From Poa pratensis (taxonomy: Eukaryota; Streptophyta; Magnoliopsida; Poales; Poaceae), in the NCBI GenBank assembly GCA_947311845.1, contig CAMZMU010000027.1, positions 74,160,860-74,224,859 on the forward strand: a stretch of 64,000 nt of DNA. Reading direction: 5' to 3'. Under the pieces are notes generated by a model. That model worked only from the letters and a program-made list of their open reading frames with translations. It was not told the DNA's origin and did no database searches. How positions within the stretch are numbered: the first letter of the stretch is position 1; every line of letters starts with the position of its first letter. Positions 55,135-64,000 of this stretch are shown piece after piece. Made by a program: the position numbers and the translations under genes.

Positions 55135-55901
55135 CTGGTTGAGGCTATGCAGAAGATCATCTGGAGGTGCGAGGATCATGCTCGGCGGGCGCTTGGGAAC
55201 GTCTGATAGGCGCAAGGTGGAGCATGACGGCGATCGCGTATGCGGTCGGTGGAGTCGGACACTTCGGGCAGGAGGCCTGGACCGTCCGATGAGCTGCAAT
55301 CGGCAGGGATTGGCTAGACGTGGCAATCGGACCGACATAGTGGCTGGGAAGACGTCGTGGAGGCGGCGCTTCGGCTCGCGATCAGATCGGCGACCAGATG
55401 TGGGGACGACCGAATAGATCGGAGTGGGAGAGCATCGAGACGATGCGCTCGGTGTTGCACAAGGGCGGCGTCGTGACACTGCAGACGGATTGTGTCGACG
55501 ACGCGGGTGGCCATGGTGCACATGGCTCGTGCACGGATGATGCGCGAGGTGGCGACTGCAGCGGCAGAGTCGGCGTCGGAAGTACGCACGGCAGGGCATG
55601 CGGCAGATTGCTGGCGAGTATCAAGAAACGCAAGAGTTTTTCCGTCGGAATTATCGGCGAAATTTTTCGAGCTGAACGGAATCGAGAAGAGCAGGTGTTT
55701 GGTGGCGTACAGAAGTAGATCTCCGTGTTTGTTTGCAACACGTCACAGGGAATCAGAGACAAATACGCATTGGTACGGGAGTCCAGTGGATTACCATACA
55801 TGCATACAGATTAAAAAAAGGGAAAGTACCATGTGCGTGCAAGTTGGATTGATCCAGGGACAGCCATAAATGCGTGAGCTGTTAAGATTTGAAAAGGTGA
55901 C

Positions 55902-57431
55902 TGATACGTCTCCAATGTATCTATAATTTCTGATATTTCATGCTTGTTTTATGTATCATTGTCACATGTTTTATATGCATTATATATCATTATTATACAT
56001 TTTCTGGGACTAACCTATTAACAAGATGCCACAGTGCCAGTTCCTGTTTTCTGCTGTTTTTGGTTCCAGAAAAGTTGTTTGGCAATATTCTCGGAATTCG
56101 ACGAAACAAAAACCAAACCTCCTATTTTTCCGAGGCATACACGGAGCCAGAAGGGCAAGCCAGGGGGAGGCCCACGGCCTCCTCCTCATAGGCTCGCGCG
56201 GCCAGAAGGGGGGCGGCACGAGCAGGTGGTCTGACCGACTCGGTTACCCCCTCGCGCCGCCCTTTCGCCTATATATTCCCCCCGACTCGAAAACCCTAAA
56301 GAGATATCTCATACTCCAGAAAGACTTCCGCAGCGCCGCCGCCATCGCGAGACCTCGTTTCGGGGGTCTGAAGTTCCTGTTCTGGCACCCTGCCGGGACG
56401 GGGATTGACCCCCGGAGCCATCTCCATCGACTCCACCGCCTCCACTTCGACTCCATGATGGTTTGTGAGTAGTTCCCCCATGGACTACGGGTTCTAGCTG
56501 TAGCTAGTTGGCTCTCTCACTTCAATACAATGATCTCATGAGCTGCCTTACATGATTGAGATCCATCTGATGTAATCGGTGTTGTGTTTGTTGGGATCCG
56601 ATGAATTGTTACATTATGATCAGTCTATCAATATGTTTGTGAAGTTATTGTTGCTGCAACCTTGTTGTGTTTAATGCTTGTCACTAGTGCACGAGTGGCA
56701 TGATCTTAGATTTAAGCTCTATATATTATTGCTTAGATTGTATCTACAAGTTGTTTGCACATGTCTATGTCCTGAACCCGAGGTCCCGGAGTGACAATAA
56801 CTGGGATAGCCGGAGGGGATGGTTTAGATATGAGGATCACATGTTTTCACTAAGTGCTAATGCTTTGCTCCGGTGCTCTATTAAAAGGAGTACCTTAATT
56901 ACCAGTAGATTCCCTTGAGGCCCCGCTGCAAACGGGCTGGTAGGACAAAAGATGTTGTGCAAGTTTCTCATTGCGAGCACGTATGACTATATATGGAAAA
57001 CATGCCTACGTATGATTAATAGACTAGATGTTCTGTCTTAATGCTATAATAATTCTATCAATTGCCCAACTGTAATTTGTTCACCCAACACTTGTTATTG
57101 GAGAGTTACCACTAGTGTAGATAGCTGGGAACCCCGGTCCATCTTTCATCATCAAATATCACTCGGTCCTATATGCCATTAGAAGTAGTATCAACTATTT
57201 TCTGGTGCCATCGCCTCTGTGTTACTGCTGCTGTGTTACTGTTACTATTGCTCTCATATTACTGCTGCTTTCACATCACCCCTGTTACTAGTGCTTTTCC
57301 AGGTGCAGCTGAATTGACAACTCGCTGTTAAGGCTTATAAGTATTCTTTGTCTCCCCTTGTGTCGAATCAATAAATTTGGGTTTTACTTCCCTCGAAGAC
57401 TGTTGCGATCCCCTATACTTGTGGGTTATCA
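55902..57431 (+). repeat. 5' LTR of the nested gypsy element (1530 bp)
   Basis: TGATACGTCTCC...GTGGGTTATCA. It is nearly identical to 61101-62648; differences include small indels near 56509 and 57230. Confidence 0.9.
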
Positions 57432-57442
57432 AGACTATTTTC

Positions 57443-57460
57443 TGGCGCCGTTGCCGGGGA
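57443..57460 (+). promoter_or_regulatory. Primer binding site, tRNA-Asp type
   Basis: TGGCGCCGTTGCCGGGGA, 12 nt after the LTR, identical to that at 21059-21076. Confidence 0.85.
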
Positions 57461-57678
57461 GCATAGCTCTACTCATAAGTTCACCTGGGGAGTACACTCT
57501 ACCTCTTCTCTGTTTTTATTTTATTTTGTTTTGTCTAGTTTATTTGTGCTTAGTTTATTTCTGTCTAGTATTGTTTTGTTTAGTTTACTTTTGTTTAGTT
57601 TATTTTTGTTTTGTTTTGTTTTTCTTATAAATTCGAAAATCCATAAAAATTTGAAAAACAAAAAATTAAAAACTGTTG

Positions 57679-59005
57679 TTATGGAAGAACTTATGGAATT
57701 ATATATGAAGTATAGAGAATCAAAAAGGGTGAAGTCATGAGTGCTGTGTTAGAAAAGTTGAATACAATTGCTAAAATCTTGCTTAAACGCCATGATATAA
57801 ACTGTTGCTCTAAACAGGATACTAAACATCTTAAATTCCAATGTGTTTAGTGAAGAAGTTTTAATTGTGAACTATCATTGGAATAACTATATTCATCTTG
57901 GGTTCGAAGAAGTAGAACAATTTGTTTTATTTATGGGAGCCTCTGAGATAGAATCCTTCATGGCTAAAAATTATGAAACTTGTATTGCTTGTAAGGACCT
58001 TAAAGATTATGTCTCTTCTATCCTTGATTATTGCATAGAACATTTCAGCAATAATCCTTATATCATTGATTATAAAGAGAGACTCATTCATGCACAAGAA
58101 TGCACTCACAATTTGCAGGAACCTGAAGAAGAAATACTGCTGAAGCTGAAAGCTCATTAGATGAAAAAGAGGAGGAGAGTGATGAACAAAAGGAGGAAGA
58201 ATGGATTAGCTACCCATGCCTACCTTCTAATGAGAGTAACTCTTTATCTCTTACACTATTTGATTGCCCCCATGCTTACCAAAGGAGGATGAATGTTATG
58301 TTCCTGTGGATTCTCTTGAAATATTTCCTATGAGTAAAACTTGTGAAATGATTATGCTACTGTTTTTATGATAATCCATGCTATTTCGAAAAATCTTATG
58401 ATAATCCTTTATTTGTGGCTGATATCGAAATGCATGGTACTAAAGAGTTTTGCTTAGAAAATGTTTATGATAAAGCTCTAGATGATGGTCCTATGTTACT
58501 TGATAATATTAATTGTGCTACTAATGAAAATGGGATTGGAGAAGTCTTGACTTTATCTAGGCGTCCCATATATTTGAGAGTGATCAATCATCTTGTTATA
58601 AAATTGTTACATGTGGGTTCGAAATTTTAATCCCACTATTTGTGAGCTTGATAAAAATATGTGTTTGTAGATCATGAAAAGCATGCTTTATGTGATAGTT
58701 ATATTGTTGAGTTTATTCATGATGCTACTGAAAATTATTATGAGAGAGGAAAATATGGTTGTAGAAATTTTCATGGTACTAAAACACCTCTCTATATGCT
58801 GAAAGTTTTGAAGTTACTCTTGTTTTATCTTCCTATGCTTGTCACTTTGTTCTTTGTGAATTTATTTGTGTACAAGATTCCTATGCATAGGAAGTGGGTT
58901 AGACTTAAATGTGTTTTGAATTTGCTTCTTGATGCTCCTTTTGCTTCATTTTCTATTTTCATGAGAGCATCATTAAAACTATCAAGCCTAGCTAAAAGGC
59001 ATTAA
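57679..59005 (+). pseudogene. Decayed ORF region of the nested gypsy element
   Basis: Open fragments in shifting frames (57843-58160, 58415-58630, 58661-59005) code for a protein without gag, protease or pol motifs. The last fragment (MFVDHEKHALCDSYIVEFIH, then YYERGKYGCRNFH, a hydrophobic LLLFYLPMLVTLFFVNLF segment and MHRKWVRLKCV) belongs to a conserved ORF of unknown function that I associate with non-autonomous Triticeae gypsy elements. Several frameshifts and stops separate the pieces. Function is unknown; a membrane segment is likely. Confidence 0.5.
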
Positions 59006-61100
59006 AGAAAAGCGCTCTTGGGAGACAACCCATGTTTTATTTCTGTAATTTTTCTTTGCTTTTTGAGTCAAGGAGCTTGCTTACTTCTGTAACAACTCCT
59101 TTGTATCTTTACTTTTTCGAATTGTTGTGCCAAGAAGAGCCTTTAATGATTAGATGATGCTAGATTTGGATTTCTGCGCAGGGACAGATTTTTGCTGTCC
59201 ACGTTTTGAGCTGTATAAATTCCAGAAAAATTGAAAAATTCTGAAAAAATCACGCGTGATCCTTATATATGTACGCATCTTTCATTAACTTCACTTTTTC
59301 CGATTTGAGCAACGGAAGTACCTCGAAAAAATTCGTCTTTACTGGCTGTTCTGTTTTGACAGATTCTGTCTCTGTTTTTTGCATTGTCTCTTGTGGACTT
59401 TAAGTAAGGTTCTCTAGACGTGGAGGGCTGTAGCTAATGTTTTATTGAGTATTGCAATGTGTCACTACAGAACCAAAGTGGATTAATGTTTTTGAGTACT
59501 AACCCCTCTAATGAAGTTTATGAGAAGTTTGGTGTGGCAGAAGTTTTCAAGGGTCAAGAGAGAAGGATGATATTGTGATCAAGAAGAGTGAAGAGCCTAA
59601 GCTTGGGGATGCCCCCGTGGGTCACCCAAGCATATTTCAAGAAGACTCAAGCATCTAAGCTTGGGGATGCCCAAGGCATCCCCTTCTTCATCATCAACTT
59701 ATCAGGTCATCTCTAGTGAAACTATATTTTAATTCTCACATCATATGTGCTGTTCTTGGAGCGTCTTTGTGTTTAGTTTGTTAGTTTTATTCTCTGATCA
59801 TATCAATGTCGGATCCTATCTATCTTGTTTGGGAGAGAGACACGCTCCGCTTTTTCATTTGAATACTCCTATTCTTCACTTATATTCGTTGAGTATTCAT
59901 TTTCGCACTGTTTAGCTTCTAGCTCTTGGTTTTCATGTATCTCTTGTTCAGAGCTATTAGTTATTTTATAGAAAGTACTCTCTTACTTCACTTATATTTA
60001 TTTGGAGAGTTGCTTGGTTGATGTGTTGGTTCAGAAATTTTTGCATGTGGTAGTGGTATAATGAAAAACTTGCATAATCTTGTAGATCATTGAACTTTGA
60101 TAATCTGATTCTTTGCAAACGTTTTGAGGTATTTAGATGGTAAAGCTTGCTGGTTAATTAAGTTAAAATCATTAGTGGATTGTTGTCTTTAAGCTTGTAC
60201 CGTACTACAAACTCTAAAATTGTTGAAGGTGTAGTTGGACTTGATAGCTTTCCATGTCTAAAGTTCATCATAGTAACTAAGTTGTGCTGAAGGTCGAGGG
60301 ATCTAACGGGGTACTTGTGCCGCCGTGAACGGCCCTTCTTGGAGTGAATTTTAATCATGCTCTTAATGTTGAACCTGCTAGTTGTTTGCAATAAACTTGT
60401 GAGTTCTTTTTGACTAATGTTAAGCTACGGTTTTTGGCACTTCCACCATCCAAATTTGCTAGCCTCTTCGGTGTGTGCATTGCCTTCTGCTCACATTGAG
60501 AGTTGTGCATACTTCGCCAGTACATCCAAACCCGTGGGAGGACTTTCTCTTGTTCTCCCACACATAAGCCTATACATAGCTTCGATTATAAGACTTCCTC
60601 TTGTCTAATGATCACTTATAGCTTTGTGAGACTTTCTTCCTTTGGCCTTCCAAACCCCCATTAATGTTCTCTTTGCCATAACATCCTGGTACCAATACCA
60701 AATGCTTGCGCTCACCGGTTGAGTAGACTTCGAAACAGTTGATTCATGACGTTCATGTTTATGTTTACTTGACTGAATCCTTCTATGTTATAAAAATTTG
60801 CTTGATGCTTGGATTGAAGGATATAACTCCTACGCTGGATACTTAAACCATCCTTAATGAACCTTGCACGGTTTCATGTCTTTAAAGCAATAGTTCATGA
60901 AAACTTTTAGCTTGTTTGACTCTTGCTTTATTATCTCTTATATCAACTATAGACATTTGCTTTAAATGATTTGATCTCAGTTCACATGCCTTACATTATT
61001 ATTGGATCAAGATTATGTTGGTAGCATGTCACTTCAGAAATTATTTTCTTTTTATCGTTCACCTACTCGAGGACGAGTAGGAACTAAGCTTGGGGATGCT
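59006..61100 (+). other. 3' non-coding region of the nested gypsy element
   Basis: No ORFs. It shares blocks with 23340-23880 and 30274-32358 of the first gypsy element, including GGAGACAACCCAT, TTCTGCGCAG.GACAGATTTTTGC and the terminal AACTAAGCTTGGGGATGCT tract. Confidence 0.75.
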
Positions 61101-62648
61101 TGATACGTCTCCAACGTATCTATAATTGCTGATGTTTCATGCTTGTTTTATGTATCATTGTCACATGTTTTATATGCATTATATATCATTATTATATATT
61201 TTCTGGAACTGACCTATTAACAAGATGACACAGTGCCAGTTCCTGTTTTCTGCTGTTTTTGGTTCCAGAAAAGTTGTTCGGCCAATATTCTCGGAATTCG
61301 ACGAAACAAAAGCCAAACCTCCTATTTTTCCAAGGCATACACGGAGCCAGAAGGGCAAGCCAGGGGGAGGCCCACGGCCTCCTCCTCATAGGCTCGCGCG
61401 GCCAGAAGGGGGGCGACGCGAGCAGGTGGTCTGACCGACTCGGTTACCCCCTCGCGCCGCCCTTTCGCCTATATATTCCCCCTGACTCGAAAACCCTAAA
61501 GAGATATCTCATACTCCAGAAAGACTTCCGCAGCGCCGCCGCCATCGCGAGACCTCGTTTCGGGGGTCTGAAGTTCTTGTTCTGGCACCCTGCCGGGACG
61601 GGGATTGACCCCCGGAGCCATCTCCACCGACTCCACCGCCTCCACTTCGACTCCATGATGGTTTGTGAGTAGTTCCCCCATAGACTACGGGTTCTAGCTG
61701 TAGCTAGTTGGTACTCTCTCTCCCATGTACTTCAATACAATGATCTCATGAGCTGCCTTACATGATTGAGATCCATCTGATGTAATCGGTGTTGTGTTTG
61801 TTGGGATCCGATGAATTGTTACATTATGACCAGTCTATCAATATGTTTGTGAAGTTATTGTTGCTGCAACCTTGTTGTGTTTAATGCTTGTCACTAGTGC
61901 ACGAGTGGCATGATCTTAGATTTAAGCTCTATATATTATTGCTTAGATTGTATCTACAAGTTGTTTGCACATGTCTATGTCCTGAACCCGAGGTCCCGGA
62001 GTGACAATAACTGGGATAGTCGGAGGGGATGGTTTAGATATGAGGATCACATGTTTTCACTAAGTGCTAATGCTTTGCTCCGGTGCTCTATTAAAAGGAG
62101 TACCTTAATTACCAGTAGATTCCCTTGAGGCCCCGCTGCAAACGGGCTGGTAGGACAAAAGATGTTGTGCAAGATTCTCATTGCGAGCACGTATGACTAT
62201 ATATGGAAAACATGCCTACGTATGATTAATAAACTAGATGTTCTGTCTTAATGCTATAATAATTCTATCAATTGCCCAGCTGTAATTTGTTCACCCAACA
62301 CTTGTTATTGGAGAGTTACCACTAGTGTAGATAGCTGGGAACCCCGGTCCATCTTTCATCATCAAATATTCACTCGGTCCTATATGCCATTGGAAGTAGT
62401 ATCAACTATTTTCTGGTGCCATCGCCTCTGTGTTACTGCTACTGCTGTTGTGTTACTGTTACTATTTCTCTCATATTACTGCTGCTTTCACATCACCCCT
62501 GTTACTAGTGCTTTTCCAGGTGCAGCTGAATTGACAACTCGGCTGTTAAGGCTTATAAGTATTCTTTGTCTCCCTTGTGTCGAATCAATAAATTTGGGTA
62601 TTACTTCACTCGAAGACTGTTGCGATCCCCTATACTTGTGGGTTATCA
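61101..62648 (+). repeat. 3' LTR of the nested gypsy element (1548 bp)
   Basis: Starts TGATACGTCTCC after the polypurine-like tract and ends GGGTTATCA at 62648. Confidence 0.9.
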
Positions 62649-63046
62649 ATGATGGGTGTGCATGTCGTGTCCAATTTAGACTCGATCAGTTGGAGACTAT
62701 GCAAAGACGTGACAGCCTCAGACTCGGTTTCCGTGTCAGGCAAGGAAAAGAAAAGGGCCGGTGCCTAGTGTATTAAAAGGCGAGGCGACGGAGGCAAGGC
62801 AGCACACAGAAAATCGATCTGCAAGTTCAGGAGAAGGTGGAGCTGGACCTACGTTACGATAAAGAAGTTCCACGGCTTCTGGAGGGCGGACAGTGCGGGC
62901 TGAGGTTTCTTGATAGATCGTGACAAATCTTTTCGGCGAAAACATCGGATAGTGATACGGTGGCAGTTCATCAAAGAGGCGTTGACGATCAGGCAAGCCA
63001 AGACATCGGAGGTTGATCAGAAGTTGTTCTTTACCAGTCAGCGGTC

Positions 63047-63916
63047 ATGGCACCGACTAACAAGTTTGAAGTGCAAAAGTTCGAAGGGACTGGAAACTTC
63101 GCGCTATGGCAGACAAGGGTGAAGGATTTGTTGGCGCAACAGGGATGCTTGAAGGCGTTGCGGGATGTCAAGCCAGCTAAGATGGACAATGATGACTGGG
63201 AGGAGTTGCAGATGCAAGCAGCCGGGATCATACGGTTGTGTCTTTCAGACCAGGTCATGTATCATGTGATGGATGAGAATGTGCCGAAGAAGATTTGGGA
63301 GAAGCTGGAGAGTCAGTTTATGTCCAAGACTGCGACGACCAAGGTGTATTTGAAGCAAAAGTTATATAAGCTGTCAATGCAGGAGGGGTCGGATCTTGTG
63401 GAGCACATGAATGCCTTTAATCAGATTGTCACGGATCTAGCACGGCTAAGTGTGAAGGTTGACGATGAGGATAGGGCAATTCTTCTTCTTTGTTCGTTGT
63501 CACCGTCCTATGAGCATTTGATCACGACTTTGACGTACGGCAAGGAGACTGTCGAGCTTGAGGATATCACTGCGGCCTTATTATCCTATGATATGAGGAA
63601 GAAGAAGGTCACGGAGGAAGTCGCTCATGGCGTTGGTTTGCTGGTCAAGGGTGAGCTAGGCGGGAAAGGACATGAGGCGGGTAAGAAAAAGAAGAAGGTG
63701 CAATGTTACAAGTGTAAGCAGTGGGGACATTATAAAAGGGACTGTCCAGTTCTCAATGGTGGGTCAAGTGCTAACGTTGTAACTCATAGTGGTGACTTGG
63801 ATGGCGATGTTCTCTTAGTTGCAGGTGGAGTCATGAAGGATGAGGTTACAGGAGTAGCAGCTGTGTTCCACGGAGGCAACGAGTTTGAGGAAGACTCGTC
63901 GGGTAGCGAACTATAA
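63047..63916 (+). CDS. Copia retrotransposon gag with zinc knuckle
   Basis: 289 codons from ATG 63047 (MAPTNKFEVQKFEGTGNFAL). It carries the copia gag N-terminal motif (F.G..NFALW), the UBN2-type gag domain (W..L...F, K..LY.L.M.EG.....H...F..I...L), and a CCHC zinc knuckle CYKCKQWGHYKRDC at residues about 222-235, just after a lysine-rich stretch. Gag packages the element RNA into particles. The lineage looks like Tork/TNT1. In this lineage gag and pol form one frame, so the stop at 63914-63916 before protease is unexpected: it may be a nonsense mutation. The window ends 84 bp later, so this cannot be settled here. Confidence 0.85.
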   Translation: MAPTNKFEVQKFEGTGNFALWQTRVKDLLAQQGCLKALRDVKPAKMDNDDWEELQMQAAGIIRLCLSDQVMYHVMDENVPKKIWEKLESQFMSKTATTKVYLKQKLYKLSMQEGSDLVEHMNAFNQIVTDLARLSVKVDDEDRAILLLCSLSPSYEHLITTLTYGKETVELEDITAALLSYDMRKKKVTEEVAHGVGLLVKGELGGKGHEAGKKKKKVQCYKCKQWGHYKRDCPVLNGGSSANVVTHSGDLDGDVLLVAGGVMKDEVTGVAAVFHGGNEFEEDSSGSEL

Positions 63917-64000
63917 GCTACGAAGACGACAACCCAAGTCCGGAGTACATGAAGTTTTGACGCTTGGACAAGACTCAAGTGGTGGAGAATATTCGCCAAG

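Larger units (their letters stand above)
55902..62648 (+). mobile_element. Athila-like non-autonomous gypsy element inserted in the copia leader
   Basis: Complete element: 5' LTR 55902-57431, PBS 57443-57460, decayed ORF region 57679-59005, 3' non-coding 59006-61100, 3' LTR 61101-62648. The flanking 5-mers are GTGAC and ATGAT, which differ by two transitions, so the TSD is decayed or the element arose by recombination. It shares PBS, 3' sequence and LTR start with the 19371-33326 element but belongs to a distinct subfamily. Confidence 0.85.
54523..64000 (+). mobile_element. Ty1/copia retrotransposon, 5' part, with nested gypsy element
   Basis: 5' LTR 54523-55120, Met-tRNA PBS at 55123, a leader split by a gypsy element (55902-62648), and gag at 63047-63916. 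The element runs off the window. The LTR starts only 8 bp after the MULE's TSD. Confidence 0.85.

Noticed and set aside
55398..55869. Arg-rich ORFs between the copia PBS and the gypsy insertion
   Set aside because: This is the untranslated leader of the copia element, with short open frames on both strands.

Overview
This window looks like nuclear DNA of a large-genome cool-season cereal (Pooideae: Triticeae or oat tribe). The reasons are a seed-storage prolamin gene with a classic endosperm box, retrotransposon LTRs starting TGATACGTCTCC, a Tat-type gypsy 3' end, and dense nested transposons with few host genes. The repeat domain of the prolamin resembles avenin/gamma-type prolamins; the exact genus cannot be fixed from sequence alone.

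Layout. 1-8112: 3' part of a Tat-like gypsy element (antisense ORF, then a 3' LTR split by a 4.5-kb solo LTR that carries a 68-bp minisatellite). 8113-13066: old intergenic DNA with an orphan prolamin promoter copy (8581-8720) and a prolamin pseudogene with its promoter (10597-11815, minus strand). 13076-15314 and 17957-19011: two non-autonomous Mutator-like elements (MULEs) with 9-bp target-site duplications, each filled by its own degenerate short-word array. 19371-33326: an Athila-like gag-pro retrotransposon, frameshifted, with a 6.4-kb L1-type LINE (23894-30259) inside it and a truncated 3' LTR. This is joined to a second copy of the element's left flank (33335-33936) and a solo LTR (33937-35616), so the locus records a duplication plus LTR recombination. 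36563-48300: a cluster of related units that look like RNA polymerase III non-coding RNA genes. Each complete unit has an upstream sequence element (USE) and a TATA-like box at fixed spacing, a structured body of about 235 nt whose 5' end resembles the Alu domain of SRP (7SL) RNA, and a T-run terminator. Copies are broken by a hAT-like MITE, another MITE and a 3.6-kb MULE that landed in one promoter. A Helitron (37491-39259) and the only intact host protein gene, an F-box gene (39952-41106), lie inside the cluster. 48300-53800: AT-rich DNA with several local duplications. 53812-54504: a fourth MULE. 54523-64000: a Ty1/copia element (LTR, Met-tRNA PBS, gag) interrupted by a complete gypsy element (55902-62648).

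Function. Only the F-box gene is a clear intact host coding gene; one ncRNA copy (42748-42985) is uninterrupted. Nearly everything else is transposon sequence or decayed genes. The two most unusual themes are (1) the Pol III-type ncRNA cluster and (2) several MULEs that each carry a private, internally iterated word array. The second is reminiscent of motif clusters bound by transposon-encoded proteins, but that link is inference.
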